This document shows positions 9,496 to 18,031 of a stretch of 64,000 bases of DNA, piece by piece. Every line of letters starts with the position of its first letter. Position 1 is the stretch's first letter. Both the position numbers and the translations under genes were made by a program. Location: NCBI GenBank assembly GCA_905233895.1, contig CAJOFL010000003.1, positions 91,243 to 155,242 on the forward strand, read 5' to 3'. The stretch is from an uncultured Bacteroidales bacterium (GTDB taxonomy: Bacteria > Bacteroidota > Bacteroidia > Bacteroidales > P3). The notes under the pieces were generated by a model. The model was not told the DNA's origin. It saw nothing but the letters and a program-made list of their open reading frames with translations, and did not search any database.

Positions 9496-10136
9496 AAGAC
9501 ATAGCAATATTTGGCGCAGGCGGTTTTGGAAAAGAAATAGCCTGTTTGATTAACCATATAAATGAAAAGACACCACAATGGAACTTGATTGGTTTCTTTG
9601 ATGATGGAAAGGAAAAAGGATTGCAGATATCCCATCACGGTAAAGTGTTGGGTGGAATGGCCGAAATCAATGCCTATCCTGATAATCTAGCATTAGCCAT
9701 TGCGATAGGAAGTCCAGCTTCATTGCATGGAGTTAGAGAAAGAATTACTAATAATAATATTTACTTCCCAAATATTATAGCACCCGATTTTGGAATATCT
9801 GACACAGAAACGTTTTCAATAGGCGAAGGCAATGTCATCGGTCACGGATGTGCCGTATCGTGTGATGTGACGATAGGGAATTTCAATGTCTTCAATGCTG
9901 ACATTGTGATGGGGCACGATGTCAAAGTGGGTAACTATAATGTCATCATGCCTGACATTCGCATTTCCGGCGAGGTGACAATAGGAGAAGAGAATCTGAT
10001 AGGGGTAGGTAGCATCATTCTCCAGCAAATCAAAGTGGGCAATAAAGTCCAATTGGGTGCTGGGTCGGTTTTGATGACTAAACCCAAAGATAATGGCGTT
10101 TATCTTGGCAACCCAGCAAAACTGTTTAAATTTTAA
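9492..10136 (+). CDS. NeuD/PglD-family sugar O- or N-acetyltransferase
   Basis: The 214-residue protein starts with an N-terminal Rossmann-like half (MKDIAIFGAGGFGKEI) followed by hexapeptide repeats (GHGCAVSCDVTIGNF, VGNYNVIMPDIRISG), which is the PglD/NeuD architecture. The ATG at 9492 overlaps the preceding stop; an upstream TTG in frame is less likely. Family members acetylate UDP-linked amino sugars or sialic-acid-like sugars with acetyl-CoA in the cytoplasm. The acyl carrier protein encoded 41 bases downstream raises the possibility that the acyl donor is an acyl-ACP rather than acetyl-CoA; that is inference. Confidence 0.85.
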   Translation: MKDIAIFGAGGFGKEIACLINHINEKTPQWNLIGFFDDGKEKGLQISHHGKVLGGMAEINAYPDNLALAIAIGSPASLHGVRERITNNNIYFPNIIAPDFGISDTETFSIGEGNVIGHGCAVSCDVTIGNFNVFNADIVMGHDVKVGNYNVIMPDIRISGEVTIGEENLIGVGSIILQQIKVGNKVQLGAGSVLMTKPKDNGVYLGNPAKLFKF

Positions 10137-10177
10137 AATCAATTCATATTCAATTAACACTTTAAATTTATTAAATT

Positions 10178-10411
10178 ATGGAATTAAAAGATTTTATTGC
10201 AAACTTCGCAGACCAATTCGATGACACTGATGCCAGTGAAATCCAGGCTAACACCGTGTTTCACGATCTTGACGAGTATTCGTCACTTATCGCTTTGAGC
10301 ATTATCGCTATGGTGGATGAGGAGTACGATGTGCAGATTAAGGGCGATGACATGCGTGCCGCTGTCACTGTTGAAGACCTGTTCAACATCGTTAAATCAA
10401 AAATGGCATGA
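10178..10411 (+). CDS. Acyl carrier protein (first copy)
   Basis: This 77-residue acidic helical protein carries the phosphopantetheine-site region LDEYSSLIALSI; the serine just before Leu replaces the usual DSL context (here SSL). It is followed by two KASIII genes and a FabG in tight order, so it is probably a dedicated carrier for a short acyl chain used in polysaccharide modification rather than the housekeeping ACP. The usual fatty acid synthesis neighbours (fabF, rpmF, plsX) are absent here. Confidence 0.88.
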   Translation: MELKDFIANFADQFDDTDASEIQANTVFHDLDEYSSLIALSIIAMVDEEYDVQIKGDDMRAAVTVEDLFNIVKSKMA

Positions 10412-10415
10412 GGTT

Positions 10416-11492
10416 ATGGCGTTTTTAAAAATTGAAAACGTGGCTATAAAAGGTATATCCGCCTGTGTTCCTCCCAAAGTGGAGGAAAACAGGGATATAC
10501 CTTTCTATACCCAGGAAGAAGCTGAGAAAGTAATCGAGTCTACTGGAGTTGAACGTAAGCATATTGTAGCCGATAGTGGCATCACGGCATCAGACCTCTG
10601 CCTAAAGGCATGTGAAAGGTTGCTTGATGATCTTGGATGGGAGCGTGATTCAATCGATTTGATTTGCAATGTGACACAGACAAGCGATTACACAAATCAT
10701 CCCAATGCTTTTGTGCTTCACGAGAAACTTGGATTGAAGAACGATTGCATGTCGCTTGATATCTATCATGGATGTCCCGGTTGGGTGATAGGTTTGAGCT
10801 CTGCGGCTAGTTTGGTTAGTCATGGTACACTAAAAAGAGCTCTACTGCTAGTAGGTGACAATATTACTTCGGTACAAGGCGGTTTAGATCGTGAATCACG
10901 CCCACTCTTTGGCGATGCAGGAACAGCAACCGCATTGGAATTTGAAGTAAATGCACACCCTATTCTTTTTGAAACAGGTACAAATAGTAAAGATGGTGTA
11001 AGTCTTATTGTGCATAAAGGAGGTGTAAGAGAACCTCATACTGTAGAATCTTACAAACAGTGGTTACAAGTCCTTGACGGAACATTATCGCCTGAGGGAG
11101 TTGCAGACCAGATGGATGGAATGAGCGTTTTCTCCTTTGGTATTACATCCCCCCCTAAAAGCATCAAGAAACTTTGTGAGCAATATGAGATCAACCTGGA
11201 TGATGTTGACAAACTTGTTCTTCATCAAGCCAACAAATTTATGATCAATAAGATTGCGAAGAAGTTAAAAATTAATGATGAACGTGTGCCATCGTGTCTG
11301 AAAGATTATGGTAATACAACTAATTCATCTATTCCTCTTACCATCGTAACACAGTGCCATGGGGAATATGCAAGTCGGAGATTGAAAACAATTGGTTGTG
11401 GTTTTGGCACTGGCTTGGCGTGGGGATCAGTCTATTTTGAGACCGAAAATATTATTTGTCCAGAAATTTTAACATTAGAGAAAAATGTATAA
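10416..11492 (+). CDS. 3-oxoacyl-ACP synthase III (FabH-like, first copy)
   Basis: The start at 10416 gives 358 residues beginning MAFLKIENVAIKG, matching its paralogue at 12257. The catalytic triad of KASIII is intact: C120 in HGCPG, H270 in LHQANK and N300 in YGNTTNSS. It should condense an acyl-CoA starter with malonyl-ACP. It overlaps the following FabG gene by eight bases. A run of seven C (11149-11155) lies in its coding sequence at SPPK and is absent in the paralogue, a possible slippage point. The product is inferred to be a beta-keto acyl-ACP for glycan acylation. Confidence 0.88.
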   Translation: MAFLKIENVAIKGISACVPPKVEENRDIPFYTQEEAEKVIESTGVERKHIVADSGITASDLCLKACERLLDDLGWERDSIDLICNVTQTSDYTNHPNAFVLHEKLGLKNDCMSLDIYHGCPGWVIGLSSAASLVSHGTLKRALLLVGDNITSVQGGLDRESRPLFGDAGTATALEFEVNAHPILFETGTNSKDGVSLIVHKGGVREPHTVESYKQWLQVLDGTLSPEGVADQMDGMSVFSFGITSPPKSIKKLCEQYEINLDDVDKLVLHQANKFMINKIAKKLKINDERVPSCLKDYGNTTNSSIPLTIVTQCHGEYASRRLKTIGCGFGTGLAWGSVYFETENIICPEILTLEKNV

Positions 11493-12246
11493 TCCATATT
11501 CATTAGAAAATAAAACGATACTTGTTACAGGTGCCTCTTCAGGCATCGGCAAGGCAACAGCGGTTGAGTGTTCCAAACTTGGGGCAACTGTCGTGATAAC
11601 AGGTAGAAACGAGAAGAGACTTGAAGAAACCTTCAAAGAGTTGGATACAACTTTTGGACAACAACACCAGCAAATAGTGGCCGATATGTCCACCGAAGAA
11701 GGTGTGGCTGATTTGGTGGCCAAGGTGCCTGCATTGGATGGAGTTTCAAGCAATGCTGGTATCCCTACCACTTTGCTTATAAAATTTATCAATAGTGAAG
11801 TCCTGGATGATGTATGGAATATCAATACGGTATCTCATGTTAATTTGGCAAAACTTTTGTTCAAGAAAAAGAAACTCAACCAAGGTGCTTCTTATGTGTT
11901 CACAGCTTCGATTGGTGGCACTACAAGTTTTGGTCCGGGCAATTCGGTTTATGGCATGTCAAAAGCGGCTATTAATTCGTTTATGCGTTTCTGTGCTATA
12001 GAGTTTTCAACCCGTATGATTCGTTGTAATAGTGTAAGCCCTGGAATGATTGTAACGCCAATGACTCAAGATAGCAGTACTTTTACAAAAGAGGATTATG
12101 AAAAGGATGCAGAGAAATATCTTTTGAAGAGATATGGTAAACCAGAAGAGGTGGCCAGAACTATTATTTTCCTCCTTTCCGATGCATCATCATTCATTAC
12201 TGGCAACACTATTCTTGTTGATGGTGGTTTTACTGCGAATCATTAG
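11485..12246 (+). CDS. FabG-like 3-oxoacyl-ACP reductase (SDR)
   Basis: The 253-residue SDR has TGASSGIG at 15-22, S142, Y156 and K160 in YGMSK, and the typical FabG ending (LLSDASSFITGNTILVDGG). It lies between two KASIII genes and overlaps the first by eight bases, so a role in reducing the beta-keto acyl-ACP made by these enzymes to a 3-hydroxyacyl form is likely. A second FabG-like gene lies at 18928. Direct action on a sugar is a less likely alternative. Confidence 0.85.
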   Translation: MYNPYSLENKTILVTGASSGIGKATAVECSKLGATVVITGRNEKRLEETFKELDTTFGQQHQQIVADMSTEEGVADLVAKVPALDGVSSNAGIPTTLLIKFINSEVLDDVWNINTVSHVNLAKLLFKKKKLNQGASYVFTASIGGTTSFGPGNSVYGMSKAAINSFMRFCAIEFSTRMIRCNSVSPGMIVTPMTQDSSTFTKEDYEKDAEKYLLKRYGKPEEVARTIIFLLSDASSFITGNTILVDGGFTANH

Positions 12247-12256
12247 TTAAATAATC

Positions 12257-13318
12257 ATGGCATTCATAGAAGTAAAAAACGTGGAAATCAAAGGCGTGGC
12301 CACATGTGTGCCTAAACAGATTAAGGTGGCAAAGGAAATGCCTTACTTCACTGAAGTGGAGGCTGACAACTTTACCAATGTCACTGGTGTGGTAAGTTCA
12401 CATGTGGCACCTGCCGATATGACACTATCTGATCTTTGTCAGGCAGCTGCAGAGAAGTTGTTGGCTGAGTCAGGATGGGAACGTGATTCAATCGACTTGG
12501 TGATGTTTGTCAGCACCTCGCGCGATTTCTATATCTGTCCCAATACTTCCAATATTCTGCAGGACAAACTTGGTTTGCGTAAAGAGTGCATTGCTCTCGA
12601 CCTGCCTTTTGCCTGCTCGGGCTATATCTATGGTCTTTCAGTTGCAGGTATGATAATGCAAAGCGGGCAGTTGAGGCGTGCGTTATTGTTGGTGGGTGAA
12701 ATGACCTCCAAAAACCAGTCGCACCTCGATAAGACCGTTTGGTCTTTACATGGTGATGCAGGTTCTGCAACTTTGTTGGAGTATAATCCTGAAGCCAAAC
12801 ATCCGATGCAGTTCAATCTTGGTGGTGATGGTAGTGGTTGGGAAGCTATCATTTGTCGCGAGATGGGTGTGCGCAATATGACGACTGAAGAGTCTCTCAA
12901 GTACAAAAAGTATGAAGAAGGTGTAGAACGCAATGCCACGCAATGCTCCATGGACGGAATGAGTGTCTTCTCATTTGCCATCACACGTCCGGGACAATGC
13001 ATCAAAGGTTTGTGCGAACACTTCGAGTTCGACCTCACTAATGTTGACTATCTTCTGATACATCAAGCCAACAAGATGATAGATGAGAAGATTCGTCACA
13101 AACTGAAACTTGGGCCAGAACAGGTGCCCTATAGCATGACGTATTATGGCAATACCAGTTCCTGTACCATACCCATTACTATGACATCTCAAGTGCGAGA
13201 GCAACTCTCTGCTAAGGAGAACGAATTGGTGATGTGTGGTTTCGGGTCTGGTTTGTCCTGGGGAGCGGCCCATATTTTCACTGACAAGATTATTTGCTTG
13301 TCCGTTATTGAAATTTGA
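12257..13318 (+). CDS. 3-oxoacyl-ACP synthase III (FabH-like, second copy)
   Basis: The 353-residue paralogue of the 10416 gene has an intact triad: C120 in FACSG, H269 in IHQANK and N299 in YGNTSS. Both proteins share the start MAF(L/I)(K/E)(I/V)-NV and much of the body. Two KASIII enzymes side by side may use different starters or perform two successive steps. It is the last gene before a 455-base gap, so this ACP-KASIII-FabG-KASIII set appears to close a transcription unit. Confidence 0.88.
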   Translation: MAFIEVKNVEIKGVATCVPKQIKVAKEMPYFTEVEADNFTNVTGVVSSHVAPADMTLSDLCQAAAEKLLAESGWERDSIDLVMFVSTSRDFYICPNTSNILQDKLGLRKECIALDLPFACSGYIYGLSVAGMIMQSGQLRRALLLVGEMTSKNQSHLDKTVWSLHGDAGSATLLEYNPEAKHPMQFNLGGDGSGWEAIICREMGVRNMTTEESLKYKKYEEGVERNATQCSMDGMSVFSFAITRPGQCIKGLCEHFEFDLTNVDYLLIHQANKMIDEKIRHKLKLGPEQVPYSMTYYGNTSSCTIPITMTSQVREQLSAKENELVMCGFGSGLSWGAAHIFTDKIICLSVIEI

Positions 13319-13474
13319 AAGGAGTTTCTTTGAGGTTCTCTTATGGAAAATCATGGTGGGTAGTGAATAGAAATACTATTCAAAAAGGAACAAAACTATT
13401 TGATTACACAGTAGAGGTATACATCGCAGCTATATGAGAAATGATTATCCACATATGCCCGATAGATTGAAATC

Positions 13475-13578
13475 GCGTCACACCTAGACGCATAGGGAGG
13501 AACGCCTATTATACCTAGACTGCGAAAATCATAGGTTTTCTTGTTTAGGGTTATTGAGATTAAGCCTTTCCGAGGCTT
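13475..13578 (+). ncRNA. Candidate structured RNA: four successive hairpins
   Basis: Four perfect stems follow each other: GCGTC/GACGC (13475-13479 with 13487-13491), ATAGG/CCTAT (13492-13496 with 13505-13509), GAAAA/TTTTC (13524-13528 with 13536-13540) and AAGCCT/AGGCTT (13562-13567 with 13573-13578). The motif CCTAGAC occurs twice (13483 and 13514 area). No known RNA family was recognised; the strand is assumed from the neighbouring genes. A cis-regulatory leader for the phosphonate genes or a small RNA are both possible. Confidence 0.4.
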
Positions 13579-13701
13579 GTTCGTTAGTTTGCGGGTAAAT
13601 TATTATGGATTATTGGTAGAATTTCGGCTTAATAAATCAAAACAGATGGTAAAATGATATTCGATGCAAAGATTGAAATTCTAATTAAAATATATCTGAA
13701 A

Positions 13702-13732
13702 ACATCCCCCAATAAAGGGATGTGTTATTTTT
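13702..13732 (+). terminator. Rho-independent-like terminator or attenuator before aepX
   Basis: ACATCCC (13702-13708) pairs with GGGATGT (13717-13723) across an eight-base loop, followed by GTTATTTTTG. It lies 42 bases before the PEP mutase start, so it may end the upstream unit or attenuate the downstream one. Confidence 0.6.
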
Positions 13733-13773
13733 GAAAAAAAATAGACCGGTTAGTAATTATGAATTAAAATAAT

Positions 13774-15783
13774 ATGAAAGCACTGATTTTAAACAGCGGC
13801 TTAGGCCAACGCATGGGTGTCATTACGAACGAGCACCCCAAATGCATGACGGAAATTTCCTACAAAAACACCATTCTGAGCCGTCAACTCAGACAATTGG
13901 TGTCGTTTGGCGTAGAAGAGGTGGTTATGACCACGGGCTACTACAACAAAGTGTTGGAGGAGTATTGTAACGCTCTTCACCTCCCGTTGAAGTACACCTT
14001 CGTCAACAACCCGCTCTACGACAAAACCAACTACATCTATAGCATCTATTGTGCAAAGGATGCACTGAAGGATGACGACATCATCCTGATGCATGGTGAT
14101 TTGGTGTTCGAGAGCCGTGTGATGGAGGCTGTGATTGACAACGAGAACAGCTGTATGGCTGTAAGCAGCACCCTTCCTCTTCCCGAGAAGGACTTCAAAG
14201 CCGTTATCAAGGACGGTCGCATCGAGAAGGTGGGCATTGAATTCTTCGACAACGCAATGGCAGCACAGCCTCTCTACAAACTGAAAAAAGAAGACTGGCT
14301 GGTGTGGCTCCAGAACATAGTGAAGTTCTGCGAGAGCGACAATCGCAAGGTGTATGCTGAAAACGCATTCAATGAGGTGAGTGACAAGTGCAAGATCTAT
14401 CCTTGCGATGTACAGGATATGCTTTGTGCAGAGATTGACACCCCTGAAGACTTGAAGGTTGTGAGCCAGAAAGTGGCAGAGGTGAATGAGCGCACGGTGT
14501 ATATGTGCTTCTCAACGGAGTATATCCATAGCGGTCACATGGCCATCATCAACAAGGCCCGTCGTTTGGGCCGTCTTATTATTGGTGTGCTGAGCGATGA
14601 GGCTGTGAGCAGCTTCAAGCGTTATCCTCTGATTCCTTTTGCCGAACGTAAGGCTTTGTTTGAGAACCTTGCGGGTGTGGAGCGTGTGGTGACTCAAGAT
14701 TCATTGAGCTATGCCAAGAACCTCCGGGCTTTGAAACCCGACTATGTGGTTCATGGTAACGACTGGTGCGAAGGCTTCCAAAAACCCATCCGTCAGGAAG
14801 TGTGCGAAGTGTTGGCTGAATATGGTGGCAAGCTGGTGGAATATCCTTACAGCAATAATCCCGTCTATAAAGAACTGGATGCCAACCATCGTGCCGAGGC
14901 TGCTATGCCCGATGTACGTCGTGGCCGTCTGCGCAAGCTCATCAACATGAAAGGTCTTGTGACGGCTATGGAGGCCCACAGCGGTATCACGGGCTTGATT
15001 GTTGAGAAGACCGCAGTTCTTCAAGACGGCAAGACCTATCAGTTCGATGCCATGTGGATCAGCTCCCTCTGCGACTCCACTGCCAAGGGCAAACCCGATA
15101 TTGAACTTGTGGATATGACCAGCCGCTTCCGCACCATTGACGATATTATGGAAGTGACCACCAAGCCGATCATCTTTGATGGTGACACAGGTGGTTTGAC
15201 CGAGCATTTTGTCTATACCGTCCGCACTTTGGAACGTATGGGTGTCAGCATGGTTATCATTGAGGACAAGACTGGCTTGAAGAAGAACAGCCTCTTTGGA
15301 ACCGAAGTGAAACAGACCCAGGACAGCATCGAGAATTTCTGTGCCAAGATTCAGGCTGGTAAGAAGGCTCAAAAGACCAAGGAGTTCATGATTTGCGCCC
15401 GTATCGAGAGCCTCATTTTGGAACAAGGTATGGAAGATGCACTTACCCGTGCTTTCGCCTTTAGCGGAGCTGGTGCCGATGCCATCATGATTCACAGCCG
15501 CAAGAAAGATCCTGCTGAAATCTTCGAGTTTGTGCAGAAGTTCCGTGAGAAGAACACCGTGACCCCGATTGTGGTGGTGCCTACTTCGTTCAACACCGTC
15601 ACCGAGCAGGAGTTCAAAGACCGTGGCGTGAATGTGGTAATTTATGCCAACCAGCTTACCCGCACGGGCTTTCCGGCCATGCAGGATGCTGCCCGCACCA
15701 TTTTGGAGAACCACCGTGCCAAGGAGTGCGACGACAAGTGCATGAGTATTAAAGAAATTATCACCTTAATACCGGAAGAATAA
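13774..15783 (+). CDS. aepX: Triple-domain PEP mutase: NTP transferase + cytidylyltransferase + phosphoenolpyruvate mutase
   Basis: The 669-residue protein has three parts. Residues 1-235 are a MobA/PntC-like nucleotidyltransferase (LILNSGLGQRMG, HPKCMTEI). Residues 240-375 are a TagD-like cytidylyltransferase with HSGH at 252-255. Residues 385-660 are PEP mutase with D471 in FDGDTGG and E497-D498-K499 followed by KKNSL, the conserved catalytic loop. PEP mutase converts PEP to phosphonopyruvate, the entry to nearly all phosphonates. The nucleotidyltransferase parts probably activate the finished phosphonate as a CMP ester for LicD at 18032. Its stop overlaps the start of aepY. Confidence 0.92.
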   Translation: MKALILNSGLGQRMGVITNEHPKCMTEISYKNTILSRQLRQLVSFGVEEVVMTTGYYNKVLEEYCNALHLPLKYTFVNNPLYDKTNYIYSIYCAKDALKDDDIILMHGDLVFESRVMEAVIDNENSCMAVSSTLPLPEKDFKAVIKDGRIEKVGIEFFDNAMAAQPLYKLKKEDWLVWLQNIVKFCESDNRKVYAENAFNEVSDKCKIYPCDVQDMLCAEIDTPEDLKVVSQKVAEVNERTVYMCFSTEYIHSGHMAIINKARRLGRLIIGVLSDEAVSSFKRYPLIPFAERKALFENLAGVERVVTQDSLSYAKNLRALKPDYVVHGNDWCEGFQKPIRQEVCEVLAEYGGKLVEYPYSNNPVYKELDANHRAEAAMPDVRRGRLRKLINMKGLVTAMEAHSGITGLIVEKTAVLQDGKTYQFDAMWISSLCDSTAKGKPDIELVDMTSRFRTIDDIMEVTTKPIIFDGDTGGLTEHFVYTVRTLERMGVSMVIIEDKTGLKKNSLFGTEVKQTQDSIENFCAKIQAGKKAQKTKEFMICARIESLILEQGMEDALTRAFAFSGAGADAIMIHSRKKDPAEIFEFVQKFREKNTVTPIVVVPTSFNTVTEQEFKDRGVNVVIYANQLTRTGFPAMQDAARTILENHRAKECDDKCMSIKEIITLIPEE

Positions 15784-16907
15784 TGATACGTCCAGAATAT
15801 TTTATTGAGAAACTGAGAGAGAACGGCATCGACTGCTTTGCAGGGGTGCCTGACTCTCTGCTGAAAAATATGTGCGCTTACATCACCGACCATTTCGATG
15901 CCGCACACAACATTATTGCAGCCAACGAGGGTGCTGCCGTGGGTTTGGCTGCCGGTCACTATCTGGCCACTGGTCAGCCTGCCTGCGTGTATATGCAGAA
16001 CAGTGGTGAAGGCAATATCATTAACCCATTGGCTTCGTTGACCGATCAGGAGGTGTACAACATCCCTGTGTTGTTGCTCATTGGTTGGCGTGGCCGCCCG
16101 GGTGTGCACGACGAGCCTCAGCATGTGAAGCAGGGCAAGGTGACCACTGGCTTGCTCAACGTGATGGGCATCAACTACGAAGTGCTGGCCAAGGAAGAGG
16201 ACTCGGCCGAGAAGCAGATTGCCAAAGCCATCAAAGCCCTCCAAAACAAGGATATGTTCGCCTTGGTGATTGAGAAGGACACCTTTGACGAATACAAGCT
16301 CCAGAACGTGGAGAAAAACGACCTCACCATGAGCCGCGAGGAGGCCATCCAGACCGTGGCTGCCGCCCTGGGCGAGAAGGATTGCATCGTTTCCACTACG
16401 GGTATGATCAGCCGCGAGCTGTTTGAATACCGTGCCGCCATGAACCAAGGCCACGAACGCGACTTCCTTACCGTTGGCAGCATGGGTCACGCCTCGCAAA
16501 TCGCCCTCGGCATTGCATTGGCTCAGCCCGAACGTCGTGTGTGGTGCTTCGATGGCGATGGCGCCACCATCATGCACATGGGCAGCATGGCCATTGTGGG
16601 CAACAAGTCACCAAAGCACTACGTCCATGTGGTGTTCAACAATGGTGCCCACGATAGTGTGGGTGGACAGCCTACTGTGGGCTTGAAGATTGACCTTCCT
16701 GCCATTGCCAATGCTGTTCATTATACCAATGCTTTCAGTGTGGACAACAAGGCAGACCTTATGGACGCTTTGAAGGCTGTCAATATGGTTGAAGGACCGA
16801 TTCTCCTTGAAGTGAAAGTGAAGAAAGGCAACCGCAAGGACTTGGGTCGCCCAACCACCACACCTATTCAGAACAAAGAGGCTTTGATGAGTTTCTTATC
16901 CAAATAA
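15783..16907 (+). CDS. aepY: Phosphonopyruvate decarboxylase
   Basis: The 374-residue thiamine-diphosphate enzyme carries the catalytic Glu region (AANEGAAVGLAAGHYLATG) and the TPP/Mg motif FDGDGATIMHMGSM. Its length fits single-chain phosphonopyruvate decarboxylases. It removes CO2 from phosphonopyruvate to give phosphonoacetaldehyde, the irreversible step that pulls the PEP mutase reaction forward. ATG overlaps the aepX stop by one base, which indicates coupling. Codon use here favours G/C at third positions compared with the glycosyltransferases upstream. Confidence 0.92.
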   Translation: MIRPEYFIEKLRENGIDCFAGVPDSLLKNMCAYITDHFDAAHNIIAANEGAAVGLAAGHYLATGQPACVYMQNSGEGNIINPLASLTDQEVYNIPVLLLIGWRGRPGVHDEPQHVKQGKVTTGLLNVMGINYEVLAKEEDSAEKQIAKAIKALQNKDMFALVIEKDTFDEYKLQNVEKNDLTMSREEAIQTVAAALGEKDCIVSTTGMISRELFEYRAAMNQGHERDFLTVGSMGHASQIALGIALAQPERRVWCFDGDGATIMHMGSMAIVGNKSPKHYVHVVFNNGAHDSVGGQPTVGLKIDLPAIANAVHYTNAFSVDNKADLMDALKAVNMVEGPILLEVKVKKGNRKDLGRPTTTPIQNKEALMSFLSK

Positions 16908-16913
16908 CGAATC

Positions 16914-18020
16914 ATGCAAAAAATCTTAAAAGGAATCAATAGCCTTTGTGAAGCCCTTAAAGGCTCCACCAAGGTGCTCCTTGTGTGCGACAGCAGTTTT
17001 CCATTCCTCAGTATCAAAGGTGATATTGAGCGGATGAAAGTGCCGTACGTCACATTCGACCAGTTTACCCCCAATCCACTTTACGAGGATGTTTGCAAGG
17101 GCGTGGACTTGTTTCAGAGTGCACAATGCGACACTATCCTTGCCGTGGGTGGCGGTAGCAGTTTGGATGTGGCCAAGTGCATCAAACTCTATTGCCAGAT
17201 GGACAAAGACAAACTCTATTTGGAACAGGAGTATAAGGACACGGGTGTGAAACTCATTGCCATTCCAACAACGGCTGGTACAGGTTCAGAGTCCACACGC
17301 TATGCTGTTATTTACTACGATGGCAAAAAGCAGAGCGTGACACACGATAGCATCATTCCCGATGTAGCCATTCTGGAACCTGGGGTACTGAAAACCCTGC
17401 CAGTGTATCAGAAGAAATGCACCATGATGGATGCCTTATGCCAAGGCATTGAGTCGTGGTGGAGCGTGAATAGCACCGATGATAGTAAACTTCTCTCCAA
17501 GGAGGCTGTTGAAACAATCATGCGTTGGTGGCATGAGTACATATTTGAAAATACAGATGCCTCAGCTGAGGCCATTATGCATGCTGCCAACCTTGCCGGT
17601 CAAGCTATCTGTATTACCCAGACTACCGCTCCCCACGCTTTCAGCTATAAGATTACCTCACTCTACAAATTGCCCCATGGCCACGCTGTAGCCATAGGTC
17701 TTCCAGTGATATGGGAGTATATGGTGGGTAATATGGGCAAGTGTATCGACAGTAGGGGACAAAATTATCTTGCTGTTATTTTTGACATGATTTCAGAAGC
17801 GATGGGTTGCTCCAATCCCATGCAAGCCATTACTTTGTTCCGCCAGATGATTGACGAGATGGAGTTGAAGAACCCTGTGGCGGTTAATAGGGAAGAAGAA
17901 CTGGAGGTCCTTTCCACATCGGTGAATCCTGTGCGGTTGAAGAATAATCCAGTTACGCTTGATGATACAAATATACGAGCTATTTATCACAAAATAATAG
18001 TTGAAAAGCAATTGAAATAA
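16914..18020 (+). CDS. Iron-containing alcohol dehydrogenase, probable phosphonoacetaldehyde reductase
   Basis: The 368-residue protein has the group III Fe-ADH motifs: AVGGGSSLDVAK for NAD(P), TTAGTGSE, and metal-site histidines in TTAPHAFSY and PHGHAVAIG. It starts seven bases after aepY and no aminotransferase of the AepZ/PhnW type is present in the module. By family knowledge (PhpC-like enzymes) this predicts reduction of phosphonoacetaldehyde to 2-hydroxyethylphosphonate rather than formation of 2-aminoethylphosphonate. An aminotransferase elsewhere in the genome could still act on the same aldehyde. Confidence 0.85.
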   Translation: MQKILKGINSLCEALKGSTKVLLVCDSSFPFLSIKGDIERMKVPYVTFDQFTPNPLYEDVCKGVDLFQSAQCDTILAVGGGSSLDVAKCIKLYCQMDKDKLYLEQEYKDTGVKLIAIPTTAGTGSESTRYAVIYYDGKKQSVTHDSIIPDVAILEPGVLKTLPVYQKKCTMMDALCQGIESWWSVNSTDDSKLLSKEAVETIMRWWHEYIFENTDASAEAIMHAANLAGQAICITQTTAPHAFSYKITSLYKLPHGHAVAIGLPVIWEYMVGNMGKCIDSRGQNYLAVIFDMISEAMGCSNPMQAITLFRQMIDEMELKNPVAVNREEELEVLSTSVNPVRLKNNPVTLDDTNIRAIYHKIIVEKQLK

Positions 18021-18031
18021 TTAATTGAAAA

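Larger units (their letters stand above)
13319..13773. other. 455-base gene-free region with several hairpins
   Basis: No convincing coding sequence was found. The stretch contains a chain of perfect short hairpins (listed separately) and a terminator-like hairpin close to the phosphonate genes. It separates the acyl module from the PEP mutase gene and may hold a leader RNA or the 3' end of a lost gene. Confidence 0.6.

Noticed and set aside
10317..10415. Upstream extension of the first KASIII
   Set aside because: It overlaps the ACP gene in another frame; the ATG at 10416 aligns with the paralogue.
14701..16577. Long minus-strand frames opposite aepX and aepY
   Set aside because: They have no recognisable motifs and mirror conserved plus-strand enzymes; codon bias explains their length.
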